A stretch of DNA of 64,000 nt from JADGGV01 sp035715725 (GTDB lineage: Bacteria > Gemmatimonadota > Gemmatimonadetes > Longimicrobiales > RSA9), in the NCBI GenBank assembly GCA_035715725.1, contig DASTKT010000012.1, forward strand, positions 7,202-71,201, in the 5' to 3' direction. Below, one piece after another: positions 17,871-26,970 of this stretch (position 1 is the stretch's first letter; each line of letters opens with the position of its first letter). Both the position numbers and the translations under genes were made by a program. The notes under the pieces were generated by a model. The model was not told where the DNA came from. It saw only the letters and a program-made list of their open reading frames with translations, and did not search any database.

Positions 17871-18572
17871 ATGATCGCCGCCGCGTTCCTCGCCGGGCTG
17901 ATGGGGAGCCCGCACTGCGTCGCCATGTGCGGCGGCTTCGCCACGGCGTGCGCGCGGCCGCGCGGCGGGCTCGTCTTCTGGCACGCGGGCCGGCTCACGA
18001 CCTACGCGCTGCTCGGCGCCGTCGCCGGTGCCACGGGCGGGGCGCTCCCCGGGCCCGGCTGGCTCCTCGCCGCGGTCGCGATCGGCCTGCTCGTCTGGTC
18101 CGCCGCGGCGCTCGGCGGCCTGGCGCCGCAGCCGCGCATCCGGGTCCCGGGGCTGGCCCGCATCGCGCAGCGGCTCGCCGGAGAGGCGGGTCCCGGCGCC
18201 CGCTTCGCGTTCGGCATGACGATCGGGCTGCTCCCCTGCGGGATGGTCTACGCCGCGCTCGGCATCGCCGTGGCGTCGGCGCACCCCGCGGCCGGCGCCG
18301 CGAGCATGGTCGCGTTCGGGCTCGGCACCGTGCCGGCGCTCACCGCCCTCTCCGCCGGCGTCCGCCGCCTCGCCGCGCGCAGCCTCTGGCACCGCCGCGG
18401 CGTCGCCCTTCTCGTGCTGGTGGCCGGGCTGTGGTCGGTAGGCGCGAGGACGGGGCGGATCGGCGCCGGCGCCGGACCGCACGCGGCGCATGACACGCAC
18501 GCCCCGTCCATCCGCCCTCCCGCCACTCCGGCGCTCGCGCAACCGGCCGATCCGCCGCACCCGATCCCATAG
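17871..18572 (+). CDS. SafE/TauE (UreH-domain) family membrane protein
   Basis: A 233-residue protein with about six transmembrane helices. It begins with the family signature AFLAGLMGSPHCVAMCGGF and has a second motif FGMTIGLLPCGMVY with a repeated GxxPC(G/H) pattern. This family (sulfite exporter TauE/SafE, or UreH-like) is often encoded next to ccoGHIS and is thought to take part in metal handling for oxidase maturation, possibly through the His/Cys/Met motifs in the membrane. Here it diverges from the cco operon. The tail after residue 195 is Pro/His/Ala-rich and probably disordered. Function is inferred from family and context only. Confidence 0.85.
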   Translation: MIAAAFLAGLMGSPHCVAMCGGFATACARPRGGLVFWHAGRLTTYALLGAVAGATGGALPGPGWLLAAVAIGLLVWSAAALGGLAPQPRIRVPGLARIAQRLAGEAGPGARFAFGMTIGLLPCGMVYAALGIAVASAHPAAGAASMVAFGLGTVPALTALSAGVRRLAARSLWHRRGVALLVLVAGLWSVGARTGRIGAGAGPHAAHDTHAPSIRPPATPALAQPADPPHPIP

Positions 18573-18635
18573 CCCACCATCCCCGCTCGCCACCCCCGCC
18601 CGCGCCGCCACGCCGCTCTTGCCTCGCCCGCCACC

Positions 18636-18665
18636 CCTCATCATCTTTCCCCTCACATGATGAGG
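18636..18665 (+). promoter_or_regulatory. Inverted repeat upstream of padR, probable operator
   Basis: CCTCATCAT (18636-18644) is followed after 12 bases by its perfect inverse ATGATGAGG (18657-18665). A second, overlapping palindrome CCTCA-N5-TGAGG shares the right arm. A TATAGC box directly follows and the padR start is 22 bases further on. PadR proteins usually bind such palindromes and repress their own operon, so this is a likely auto-operator. Confidence 0.6.
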
Positions 18666-18687
18666 TATAGCCCGCGGAGGCGATCCC

Positions 18688-19035
18688 ATGACCGTCGAAT
18701 CGCTCGAGCTGCTGCAGGGGACGCTGGATCTGTTGGTGCTGCGCACGCTCGCCTGGCAGCCGATGCACGGGTACGGCATCTCGCAGTGGATCCGAGGGAG
18801 GACGGGGGACGTGCTGCTGGTGCAGGACGCGGCGCTGTACCAGGCGCTGCGGCGGCTGGAGCGGAAGGGGTGGGTGGACGCGGAGTGGGCGACGACGGAG
18901 AACAACCGCCGGGCGCGCGTCTACCGGCTGACGGCGGTGGGGCGCGGGCAGCTGGAGTCGGAGCTCTCGGCCTGGAATCGGTACGCGGAGGCGGTCTCCC
19001 GCGTACTGGCGCCGATCCCGGGGGAGGCGTCGTGA
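18688..19035 (+). CDS. PadR-family transcriptional regulator
   Basis: A 115-residue winged-helix protein with the family opening LLQGTLDLLVLRTLAWQPMH and GYGISQWI, then ALYQALRRLERKGWVDAEW and the beta-wing RRARVYRLTAVGRGQLE. It matches the short PadR group that accompanies ADOP-type permeases in Acidobacteria and Gemmatimonadota. The ATG follows GGAGG at a good distance, and the stop overlaps the permease start (GTGA). It probably represses the two-gene operon through the palindrome just upstream. Confidence 0.93.
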   Translation: MTVESLELLQGTLDLLVLRTLAWQPMHGYGISQWIRGRTGDVLLVQDAALYQALRRLERKGWVDAEWATTENNRRARVYRLTAVGRGQLESELSAWNRYAEAVSRVLAPIPGEAS

Positions 19036-21653
19036 GCGCCGGGGGATCGCGCCGGCTGCGCTGGCCGTGGCGGACGCGGAGCGAGATCGAGGCGGAGGTG
19101 GACGAGGAGATCGCGTTCCACCTGGACATGCGGACGCGGCAGCTGGTGGGCGCGGGGCTGAGTTCGGAAGCGGCGCGGGCGCAGGCGCTGCGCGAGTTCG
19201 GCGACGTCGCGGCGGCCCGCGCGTCGCTGCGGGCGTCGGACGAGCGCGGGGAGGAGCGGCGCCGCCGGCGGGAGTGGCTGGCCGAGGTGAGGCAGGATGG
19301 GCGCTTCAGCCTGCGGGCGCTGCGGCGGAACCCCGGCTTCGCGCTGGTGGCGGTGCTGACGCTGGCGCTGGGGATCGGCGCGAACACGGCGATCTTCAGC
19401 GTGGTGAACGGGATCCTGCTGCGCCCGCTGCCGTACCGGTCGGCGGATCGGCTGGTGGTCGCCGGGATGTCGCTGCCGGACTACCGGGACGTGGTGGAGC
19501 GGTCCAACGTCTTCGAGGCGACGTCGGTGTGGGCGACGAACATCTACAAGCTGGCGACGGATTCCGGGGAGCCGGAGCAGGTCATGGGCGCCGTCGTCTC
19601 GCCGGCGTTCTTTCCGATGCTGGCGGCGCCGGCGCTGGGTCGCACGTTCCGGCCGGAGGAGGACCGCGCGCCGCTGGCGGTCATCAGCCACGGGTTGTGG
19701 CAGCGCCGCTTCGGAGGGGATCGCGGCGTGCTGGGGCGCACGCTGCGGCTGAGCGGCGATGTGTACACGATCGTGGGCGTGATGCCGCCGTCCTTCGAGT
19801 TCCCGGACGCGTCGTTCGAGGTGTGGGTGCCGCTGGGCTCGGCGATGGTGAAGGTGCCGGAGCAGGAGCTGAACCGGTCGCTGCGCATCTTCCGGGTGCT
19901 CGGCCGTCTCCGGCCGGGCGTGGACATGGCGCGGGTCCGGGCGGACGCCCGGGCCATCTCGGCGCGCCTCGCCCGGGAGCATCCCGACACGAACGAGGGG
20001 GTCCAGCTCGAGTTCGAGCCGCTCTACGACCGCGTCGTCGGGGCGGTCCGGCCGGCGCTGCTGATCCTGCTCGGGGCCGTGGGGTTCGTGCTCCTCATCG
20101 CCTGCGCGAACGTGGCGAACCTGCTGCTGGCCCGGACCACGGCCCGCGCACGCGAGATGGCGGTGCGGCGCGCGCTGGGCGCGGGCCGCGGCCGCCTGGC
20201 GCGCCAGCTCCTTACGGAGAGCGTCGTCCTCGCCCTCGCGGGAGGCGCGCTCGGCGTCGGGCTGGCGGCCTGGCTGCTCCGGACGCTGCCGCATCTCGGC
20301 ACCGACCTCCCGCGCCTGGCGGAGGTGGGCGTGGACGCGCGCGTGCTCGCCTTCGCCGCCCTCGCCACCCTGGCGACGTCGGTGCTCTTCGGCCTGGCGC
20401 CGGCGCTGCACGGCGCGGGCGAGGCGGTGGCGGAGGCGCTGAAGGAAGGGGGTCGCGGCGCCGTCGGCGGCGGCCGGGGCGGAGTGCTGCGGCGCGGGCT
20501 CATCGTCGCCGAGATCGCGCTCTCGATGGTCGTCCTGGTGGGCGCGGGACTGCTCGTTCGCAGCCTCGTCCGCATGCTGGACCAGGACGTCGGCTTCCAG
20601 CCGGCCGGGCTGCTCACGACGAACGTCGAGCTCTTCCACTACGAGAACCCGGCCCGACGCGCGGTCATGCTGGACCAGGTGATCCGGCGCGTGGCGGCGC
20701 TCCCCGGCGTGGCGGCGGTGGGCGCCGGCACGGGCCTGCCGCCGCGCACGGCCCAGCGAGGGACCGGCTTCCTGGTGGCCGGTCGCGTCCCCGACGAGGT
20801 CGAGCGGGCCCGCGCCTACTTCCTGGCCGTGACGCCGGCGTACTTCGCCGCCATGGGGGCGCCGGTGCTGCGCGGCCGCGCCTTCCGGGACTCCGACGGC
20901 GCCGGCGACGCCCCCGTCGTCATCATCAACAAGACGCTCGCGGCGCGGCTCTTCCCGGGGCGCGACCCGATCGGCGCACAGCTCGAGCTGGTCGACCCGG
21001 ACCAGGACTCCACGTGGCGGACCATCGTCGGCGTGGTGCCGGACATCCGCTACCAGGGGCTCGACGATCCGGGCGACGCCGCCATCTACACGCCGTTCCC
21101 CCAGACGCCGTTCCTCTGGGCGAACCTCATGGTGCGCGCGCACGGCCCGCCGCGTCGCCTCGAGCAGGCGCTGCGCGCGGCCATCGAGTCGGTGGACCCG
21201 CAGCTCACGCCCGCCCGCATCGAGGCCATGGAGGAGCTGGTCTCGGAGAGCGTCGCCCAGCGCCGCTTCCACACGCTCCTGCTGACCGGCTTCGCGCTCC
21301 TGGCCACGCTCCTCGCCGCCGTCGGGATCTACGGTGTCATCGCGTACTCGGTCTCGCAGCGGACGAGAGAGATCGGTGTCCGCCTCGCCCTCGGCGCGGC
21401 GCCCCGCGCCGTGATCCGGAGCGTGCTGCGAGAGGGGCTCGGGCTGGCGCTCGCCGGCGTGGCGATCGGCCTGCTCGCCGCCCTCGGGCTCACCCGCATG
21501 ATGACGAGCCTCCTGTACGGCGTCTCCCCGACCGACGCCACGACCCTCGCCGGCGTCGCCGCGCTGCTCGTCGTCGTGGCCGGGGTGGCCAGCGGGGTGC
21601 CCGCGTGGCGCGCGGCCCGCGTCGATCCGCTCGTCGCGCTCCGGCACGACTAG
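19032..21653 (+). CDS. ADOP-type MacB/FtsX-like ABC permease
   Basis: An 873-residue protein starting at the GTG that overlaps padR, with GGGAGG upstream. The N-terminal segment of about 90 residues (EIEAEVDEEIAFHLDMRT and the ALREFGD motif) is specific to ADOP permeases. Then come a first helix (GFALVAVLTLALGIGANTAI), a MacB periplasmic core, an FtsX permease domain (ANVANLLLARTTARAREMAV), a second periplasmic core and a second FtsX domain. No ATPase is encoded nearby, as is usual for this group. It likely works in macrolide/peptide export or envelope mechanotransmission with an ATPase encoded elsewhere. The substrate cannot be read from the sequence. Confidence 0.92.
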   Translation: MSAGGSRRLRWPWRTRSEIEAEVDEEIAFHLDMRTRQLVGAGLSSEAARAQALREFGDVAAARASLRASDERGEERRRRREWLAEVRQDGRFSLRALRRNPGFALVAVLTLALGIGANTAIFSVVNGILLRPLPYRSADRLVVAGMSLPDYRDVVERSNVFEATSVWATNIYKLATDSGEPEQVMGAVVSPAFFPMLAAPALGRTFRPEEDRAPLAVISHGLWQRRFGGDRGVLGRTLRLSGDVYTIVGVMPPSFEFPDASFEVWVPLGSAMVKVPEQELNRSLRIFRVLGRLRPGVDMARVRADARAISARLAREHPDTNEGVQLEFEPLYDRVVGAVRPALLILLGAVGFVLLIACANVANLLLARTTARAREMAVRRALGAGRGRLARQLLTESVVLALAGGALGVGLAAWLLRTLPHLGTDLPRLAEVGVDARVLAFAALATLATSVLFGLAPALHGAGEAVAEALKEGGRGAVGGGRGGVLRRGLIVAEIALSMVVLVGAGLLVRSLVRMLDQDVGFQPAGLLTTNVELFHYENPARRAVMLDQVIRRVAALPGVAAVGAGTGLPPRTAQRGTGFLVAGRVPDEVERARAYFLAVTPAYFAAMGAPVLRGRAFRDSDGAGDAPVVIINKTLAARLFPGRDPIGAQLELVDPDQDSTWRTIVGVVPDIRYQGLDDPGDAAIYTPFPQTPFLWANLMVRAHGPPRRLEQALRAAIESVDPQLTPARIEAMEELVSESVAQRRFHTLLLTGFALLATLLAAVGIYGVIAYSVSQRTREIGVRLALGAAPRAVIRSVLREGLGLALAGVAIGLLAALGLTRMMTSLLYGVSPTDATTLAGVAALLVVVAGVASGVPAWRAARVDPLVALRHD

Positions 21654-21770
21654 CGGGCGCTCCGGCACGACGAGCGGGCGCTCCGTCCGCTCGCGGGGGT
21701 CCGCCCGTCACAGCCGGGGGCCGCCCGGCACGGCGGGGACCGCCCGGCACGGCGGGGGCCGCCAAGCCGC
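21636..21770. repeat. Short tandem repeats after the permease gene
   Basis: A 21-base unit, GCGCTCCGGCACGACTAGCGG, that includes the last codons and stop of the permease is repeated directly after it with TAG changed to GAG. About 40 bases later a second unit of roughly 18-19 bases (CCGCCCGGCACGGCGGGG) occurs twice and folds on itself. These look like local slippage duplications; the second could help terminate transcription. Confidence 0.6.
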
Positions 21771-21898
21771 CGGGGTGAAGAGCGCCGGCCCCCGCGGCCT
21801 TGCCCGGCGCACCCCGCCGCCCGACCTTGCGCGTGACGTCGGCGCGGCGGCGCCCGGTGCCGCCGCGCCTCCCCACACCCCGTGTCCCCGACCGCGTC

Positions 21899-22321
21899 AT
21901 GACCGACGACATCTCCGGCGCCGAGCGCCACAACATTTCCAGCGGCACCGCCTGGGAGCCCGTGGTCGGCTACTCCCGCGCCGTCCGCATCGGCCCGTTC
22001 GTGCACGTGGCCGGCACGACCGCCACGGACGAGGAAGGGCGCATCGTCGCCCCCGGCGACGCCTACGCGCAGGCCGCCCAGGCGCTGCGCAACATCCGCC
22101 GCGCCCTCGAGCGCGCCGGCGCCCGCCTCGAGGACGTGGTCCGCACGCGCGTGTACGTCACGGACATCGCGCACTGGCAGGAGGTCGGCCGCGCGCACGG
22201 CGAGGTCTTCCGCGACATCCGGCCGGCCTCGACGATGGTCGAGGTCGGCGCCCTCGTCGATCCGGACATGCTGGTCGAGATCGAGGCGGAAGCGATCGTG
22301 CGGGGCGGGACGGGACGGTAG
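21899..22321 (+). CDS. RidA-family (YjgF/YER057c/UK114) protein
   Basis: A 140-residue RidA-fold protein with the core VHVAGTTATDEEGRIVAPGD, AQALRNIRRALERAGA and VEVGALVDPDMLVEIEAEAI. True RidA enamine deaminases have an arginine in the PARS segment; here that segment reads RPASTMVEV with serine instead. This places the protein in an arginine-less Rid subgroup whose activity is not established. The ATG at 21899 was chosen because the conserved domain starts within 15 residues; the longer open frame upstream is Arg/Pro-rich. Confidence 0.88.
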   Translation: MTDDISGAERHNISSGTAWEPVVGYSRAVRIGPFVHVAGTTATDEEGRIVAPGDAYAQAAQALRNIRRALERAGARLEDVVRTRVYVTDIAHWQEVGRAHGEVFRDIRPASTMVEVGALVDPDMLVEIEAEAIVRGGTGR

Positions 22322-22441
22322 GCCGGCCGGAATCCCGGCGGCGCCGACGGGCTCGGGCCGGGTCCGGGAACCGCCTCACGCGGAGGCGTGGAGCCCCGGA
22401 GCGTCGCGGGGCGCTCGAGATTCGCCGGGGATCGTAGAAGC

Positions 22442-22467
22442 GCCCGGTGGAAAGCAACCCACCGGGC
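22442..22467. repeat. Hairpin, first copy of the repeated CGCCCGGTGG stem-loop
   Basis: GCCCGGTGG (22442-22450) pairs perfectly with CCACCGGGC (22459-22467) around an 8-base loop AAAGCAAC. It is preceded by AGAAGC, as is the second copy near 23233. It could terminate the RidA transcript, but there is no T-run. Confidence 0.6.
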
Positions 22468-22496
22468 AGCGTCCGTACCGGAGCATCTTCGAGCTC

Positions 22497-22616
22497 GAGC
22501 GCGATCTCGATCTCGATCTCGTGTGTCGGTGTTTCGAGCCCGAGCCCAGCGCCGCCGGCGCGGCGCCCGAGCCCGAGCCCGTCCCCACGTCCGCGGGCCG
22601 CCGCACCTCGAGAAGT
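22497..22616 (+). repeat. GATCTC/GAGCCC repeat element, copy 1
   Basis: Three tandem GATCTC words, then a spacer with GTGTCGGTGTTTCGAGCCCG, a GC-rich self-complementary core (AGCGCCGCCGGCGCGGCGC), a second run CCCGAGCCCGAGCCCGTCC, and CACGTCCGCGGGC. The same order of words recurs near 30970, 41711 (inverted) and 46291, and in part at 31319 (inverted). Confidence 0.72.
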
Positions 22617-22856
22617 CTCCTAACAACGGCTCTGCGGTTTCTGGCCTGTTGCGTCGGGGCCCGCCGCGTACCCGGCGCTCCCCGGCGCGAAGCCGCCACG
22701 CGCCGGAGGCAGGCGAGGCGGGTGGCGGCTTCGGTGCGGTATGCGAACCCAAGCCGCCAACGGCGCTCGGAGCCAGGGTGCGCGTGGCGAATTCGGTGCG
22801 CCTGGCGAACACAACCCGCCAACCGTGCCGCGACCGCTCGCGCTTGGCCGATTGCG

Positions 22857-22913
22857 TTCGGCCGCGGGGTTCGGCCGCGGGGCTCGGCCGCGGGGTTCGG
22901 CCGCGGGGCTCGG
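22857..22913. repeat. 14-bp minisatellite
   Basis: About four copies of TTCGGCCGCGGGGY (Y alternating T and C) in strict tandem. Each unit contains the palindrome CGGCCG. It lies inside the larger mosaic repeat block. Confidence 0.8.
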
Positions 22914-23232
22914 ACGGCGTTTGGCGGGCCGGCGCCGGATTGCCGTCAACGCCGCACGCGTATGCGCCTCCCGACGGCCTTGCGGCCTTCCCGGCGATCA
23001 TCGCCGTGGAGGCCGCACGCGTCTCCGCGACGCCGGCGCGTGCGGCGTTCATGGCAACCGGGTCGCAACCCATGCCCGACTGGACGCCGCGAGCCCGGAC
23101 ACCCCGGTGAACTCCACGAAGCCACCGGCGTCTGGCCGGTTGCGCCACGCCCCGGCGCGTACCCCCGCTCACGCGGAGACGCGGAGACGCGGAGGGTGCC
23201 CGGGCGTTCGAGACGTACCGGGGGTGTGAGAA

Positions 23233-23262
23233 GCGCCCGGTGGGCAGCAACCCACCGGGCGC
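23233..23262. terminator. Perfect 12-bp hairpin, second copy
   Basis: GCGCCCGGTGGG (23233-23244) pairs perfectly with CCCACCGGGCGC (23251-23262) around the loop CAGCAA. A second 7-bp hairpin (CTCCTGA at 23269-23275 with TCAGGAG at 23291-23297) follows at once. It is a plausible terminator for the minus-strand tricorn-like gene or part of the repeat element; there is no clear U-tract. Confidence 0.5.
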
Positions 23263-23494
23263 ATTCGTCTCCTGAATCAGAACAGCTCACTCAGGAGCTG
23301 GCTCGACCGTACCGTCGCGGACCCGACGAACTCCGGCTCCACCACTCCGCGTCTCCGCGTGAGCCGCCTCGAACGCTCGAGCGCCCGCGGACCCTGGCGC
23401 GAGCCGCCGGCCGCCCCTCCGTGTCCCCCGTGGCTCCGTGTGACACCGTTCCGTTCCCGTCCCGCCCGGCCGCCGGCTGAGAACCGGCGTCCGC

Positions 23495-26400
23495 TCACTG
23501 GTTCGTTGCCTTCGTGGCCACGGGCCGCTTCGGGCGGACGGGCGGCTTCGGCTCGGGGAGCAGCTTGACCGGGTTCTGCGCCAGCAGGCGGAGCGCCTCC
23601 TGCACGGCGCGCTCGAGCTGCGGGTCCTTGCCGGCGATCACGTCCTTCGGCGTCTGCTCGACCTCGATGTCGGGCGAGACGCCGATGTTCTCGACGTCCC
23701 ACTCCCCCTTCAGGTTGTAGAAGCCGCCGCGCGGCGCGGTGATGGAGCCGCCGTCGGCGAGGCGGGGTGCATCCCAGATGCCGACGAGCCCGCCCCACGT
23801 CTTCATGCCGACGAGCGGGCCGATCTTCATCTGCTGGAACATGTAGGGGAGCATGTCGCCGCCGGAGCCAGCCATCTCGTTCACGATCATGACCTTGGGG
23901 CCCCAGATCCCGGCGCCGGGCGACGTCCACGACGTGCGCTGCCCGACGGGGTTGTTGAAGTAGCCGTGCAGCTTCCGGCTGAGCACGTCGATGATGTAGT
24001 CCGCGGCGGAGCCGCCGCCGTTGAAGCGCTCGTCGATGACGGCGCCCTGCCGGTCCTGCTGCGCGAAGTAGTAGCGGTTGAAGTTCGTGTAGCCGCCGCC
24101 CGCGGTGTTCGGGAGCCAGACGTAGGCGAGCTTGCCGCCGGAGAGCTGATCGACCTTGCGGCGGTTGTCCTCGATCCACGCGCGCTGCCGCAGCGCGGCC
24201 TCGCTCGGGACGGGCACGACGGTGACGAGGCGCGAGCCCTCGAGCGTGGGGCGGTCGTTCACGCGCAGGATCGTCTGCTTCCCGGCCGTGCCCTCGAACG
24301 CGGAGTACGGCTCCGTCGGCGCGCGCAGCTCGACGCCGTTCACGGCGAGGATGTAGTCGCCGACGTGGACGTTCACGCCGGGCGCGCTGAGCGGCGCCTG
24401 GAGCTGCGGGTTCCAGTTCTCGCCGGAGTAGATGCGGGAGATGCGGTAGCGGCCGTCGGCGGCCTCGAGGTCGGCGCCGAGGAGCCCGACGGGCGGCGCG
24501 TCCACCTTGGGGAGGTCGCCGCCGCCGACGAACGTGTGGGCCAGCGCCAGCTCGCCCTGCATGACGTCGAGGAGGTAGGTCAGGTCGGCGCGGTGGCGGA
24601 CGTCGTCCACCATCGGCGAGTACATGCGCCAGACCGCGTCCCAGTCGGCGCCGTTCATGTTCGGCACGTACAGGTAGTCGCGCTCAATGCGCCACGCCTC
24701 GCGGAAGATCTGCTTCCACTCGGCGCGCGGGTCGATGCGCACCTTGAGCGCGGCGGTCTGGAGCGCGCCGTCGCCGGGCTTCGGCGGCGCGCCGCCGGCG
24801 TCCACGACGGCCCACGCGCCGGTGGGCATCCCCGTGTCCGTGCCCGCCTGGAAGAGCAGCTTCTTGCCATCCCCGGACACGCTGAACTGCGCACCCTCGC
24901 CGGTCTCGGCGATGGCCGGGACGAGGTCGACGGGCTTCTTCGTCTTCAGGTCGAAGCGGTGCAGCACGTCGGCGCGGTTCGGGATGCGCTCGACGTAGAA
25001 GATCTGGCCCTCGGCGCCGGCGACGAGGCCGGCGTAGTCCCGCGTCGGCACCGGGAGCGCGACGACGCGCTGCATGAAGCCGTCGAAATCGATGCGCACG
25101 CGGGCCGGGGCGGCGGGCGCGGGCGCCGTCGCCGGCTTCTTCGGCGCGGCCTTCGCCGCGGTGTCGGCGGCGGGTGCGGCGGCGGCGGCACCCTCGTCGC
25201 CATGCTCGGGGAGGATCGGCGAAGGCTGGTCGGCGGCGAGCACGGCGAGGTAGATGCCGCGCTGGACCGGCCGGTCGTAGGAGCTCATGTCGAGCCAGCC
25301 GCTGTTCAGGCCGTAGTCCGTGCTGGCCAGGAAGTAGAGGTACTTGCCGTTCCGGTCCCACGCGGGCTTCACGGCGTCGGAGAGGCCGTCGGTGAGCTGG
25401 CGCGCCTTCCCATCGTCGAGCGAGTAGACGAAGATCGCGTGGAACTGCGTGTTCAGCCGCTTGGCGTAAGCGACGAAGCGGGAATCCGGCGACCAGACCG
25501 GGTCGATCGTGCGCTCCGGCGGCGCGAAGGCGTCGCCGTCGGCGCGCACCGCCTTCCCGGTGGCGACGTCCATGACCCACAGGTTCAGGCCGGCATCGGT
25601 GTAGAGCAGCTTCTTCCCGTCGGGCGACCACGCCGGCGTGTAGTAGAACGTGGGGTGGTCGAGCGCGATCTCGCGCGGCTTCTCGGCGCCATCCTGGTCG
25701 CCGATCATCAGGCGGTACTCGCCGGAGGCGTCGCTGAACCAGGCGATGCGCTTCCCGTCCGGCGACCAGACGGGGGCGTGGTCGTGGGCGCCGGAGGACG
25801 AGGGGGTGAGGTCGCGCGCGTCGCCCTTGTCCTTGTCGACGGGGACGGTGACGACGTCGCCACGGGCCTCGAAGAGGGCGCGCACGCCGGTGGGGGAGAG
25901 CGACGGGTTCTCGAGCGCCTTGCCGACCTCGGCCCAGCGGGGCATGGCCCAGGGGAAGTCGCCGCGGACGCGGATGTCGACCTGCTGGTCCTGGCCGCTC
26001 GCCGGGTCGAGGAGGTGGATGTAGCCGGCCTGCTCGTAGACGACGGCGCCGCCGCCGGCGCCGAGCGACTTCACGTCGTAGTCGGCGTAGTGCGTGACCT
26101 GGCGCAGGTTCTTCGCGTCGACATCGTACGCCCAGACGTTCGTGGCCCAGTCGCGGTCGGAGAGGAAGTAGATCGTGCGGCCGAGCCAGACGGGCTGCGA
26201 GTCGCGGCTGTCCTTCCAGGGGAGCGTCTCGACGTCGTACGTCTTCAGGTCCATCACCCAGACCGGGCGGTTCTGGCCGCCGCGGTAGCTGCGCATCTCC
26301 TGCTCCCACGGCTCGACCGGCTGGTAGGCGATGCGCGCGCCGTCCGGCGCGTAGTCCCCGGCGGCGGCGCGCGGCATCGGCAGCGGCTCCGGCGCGCCAC

Positions 26401-26836
26401 CCTCCACGCTCACGCTCCAGAGGCGCGGGAACTGGATCGGCGCGCTCGTGCGCCCCGACGCGAAGACGACGCGCCGGCCGTCCGGCGTCCAGCCGCGCGC
26501 CTGGTCCGGCCCGGGATGCCACGTCAGGCGACGCGGCTCGCCACCCTCCGCGGGCACCACGTAGACATCCGGGTTGCCGCCGTACTCGCCGGTGAAGGCC
26601 AGCATGCGGCCATCCGGCGAGAGGTGCGGGTCGGACTCGACGCCGGGCAGCGAGGTGACGCGGTGCGCCTCGCCGCCGGCGCGGGGGACGATCCAGACGT
26701 CGCCGGCGTAGGCGAACGCGATGTCGCGCGCGCTCACGCTCGGCTGGCGCACGAGGCGAGTGGACTGGGCATGCGCGGGCGCGGCGCACGCGAGGAGCGC
26801 GACCGCGAGGGCGGCCGGAGCGAGTCGGCGCGGCAT
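23495..26836 (-). CDS. Tricorn-like S41 peptidase with beta-propeller and PDZ domains
   Basis: A 1113-residue secreted protein with a clear signal peptide (LAVALLACAAPAHA, cleaved near AQS). The N-terminal half consists of WD40-like PD40 propeller repeats (WSPDGKRIAWFSD, WSPDGKKLLYTD, WSPDSRFVAYAK and others). An Ala/Pro/Lys linker follows, then the tricorn core, a PDZ domain (around VGDYILAVNGVEL) and an S41 serine protease domain with IDERFNGGG and the nucleophile segment NEMAGSGGDMLPY. Such proteins degrade peptides in the periplasm; the family is abundant in Gemmatimonadota and Acidobacteria. The ATG has GGAG upstream. It probably stands alone as a transcription unit. Confidence 0.94.
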   Translation of the reverse strand: MPRRLAPAALAVALLACAAPAHAQSTRLVRQPSVSARDIAFAYAGDVWIVPRAGGEAHRVTSLPGVESDPHLSPDGRMLAFTGEYGGNPDVYVVPAEGGEPRRLTWHPGPDQARGWTPDGRRVVFASGRTSAPIQFPRLWSVSVEGGAPEPLPMPRAAAGDYAPDGARIAYQPVEPWEQEMRSYRGGQNRPVWVMDLKTYDVETLPWKDSRDSQPVWLGRTIYFLSDRDWATNVWAYDVDAKNLRQVTHYADYDVKSLGAGGGAVVYEQAGYIHLLDPASGQDQQVDIRVRGDFPWAMPRWAEVGKALENPSLSPTGVRALFEARGDVVTVPVDKDKGDARDLTPSSSGAHDHAPVWSPDGKRIAWFSDASGEYRLMIGDQDGAEKPREIALDHPTFYYTPAWSPDGKKLLYTDAGLNLWVMDVATGKAVRADGDAFAPPERTIDPVWSPDSRFVAYAKRLNTQFHAIFVYSLDDGKARQLTDGLSDAVKPAWDRNGKYLYFLASTDYGLNSGWLDMSSYDRPVQRGIYLAVLAADQPSPILPEHGDEGAAAAAPAADTAAKAAPKKPATAPAPAAPARVRIDFDGFMQRVVALPVPTRDYAGLVAGAEGQIFYVERIPNRADVLHRFDLKTKKPVDLVPAIAETGEGAQFSVSGDGKKLLFQAGTDTGMPTGAWAVVDAGGAPPKPGDGALQTAALKVRIDPRAEWKQIFREAWRIERDYLYVPNMNGADWDAVWRMYSPMVDDVRHRADLTYLLDVMQGELALAHTFVGGGDLPKVDAPPVGLLGADLEAADGRYRISRIYSGENWNPQLQAPLSAPGVNVHVGDYILAVNGVELRAPTEPYSAFEGTAGKQTILRVNDRPTLEGSRLVTVVPVPSEAALRQRAWIEDNRRKVDQLSGGKLAYVWLPNTAGGGYTNFNRYYFAQQDRQGAVIDERFNGGGSAADYIIDVLSRKLHGYFNNPVGQRTSWTSPGAGIWGPKVMIVNEMAGSGGDMLPYMFQQMKIGPLVGMKTWGGLVGIWDAPRLADGGSITAPRGGFYNLKGEWDVENIGVSPDIEVEQTPKDVIAGKDPQLERAVQEALRLLAQNPVKLLPEPKPPVRPKRPVATKATNQ

Positions 26837-26970
26837 CGGATCTCCAGGGGGATCGGGGTGGATCGTGGGGGTGGGTAATCATAGCGAACCCACATCGCGC
26901 GCGGAACGGTCGCAGCATCGGCCGGCGGGGCGTCAGCTTTCCGGGCGTTCGCTGCGTTCCTGGACTGCAG

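Larger units (their letters stand above)
22371..23450. repeat. Mosaic repeat block between the RidA gene and the tricorn-like gene
   Basis: About 1.1 kb without a believable gene. A block of about 95 bases occurs twice in direct orientation (22371-22470 and 23165-23262). It contains CTCACGCGGAG, then a CGCTCGAGA-like word, CCGGGG, and the hairpin GCGCCCGGTGG...CCCACCGGGC. An inverted copy of the first part is at 23345-23385 (CTCCGCGTCTCCGCGTGAG). Between them lie a GAGCCC-type element, an imperfect tandem of about 65 bases rich in GGCGAA/CCGCCAAC (22718-22840), and a 14-base minisatellite. A related GGAGCCACGGGGGACACGGAG word is read on the minus strand at 23415-23440. Open frames through it are low-complexity artefacts. 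Confidence 0.75.

Noticed and set aside
22857..22913. Possible CRISPR array
   Set aside because: The 14-base units are strictly tandem without unique spacers, and no cas gene is present.
22388..23110. Open frames of 200-300 codons in the gap after the RidA gene
   Set aside because: They run through tandem and inverted repeats, change composition with each repeat word, and have no ribosome site or domain.
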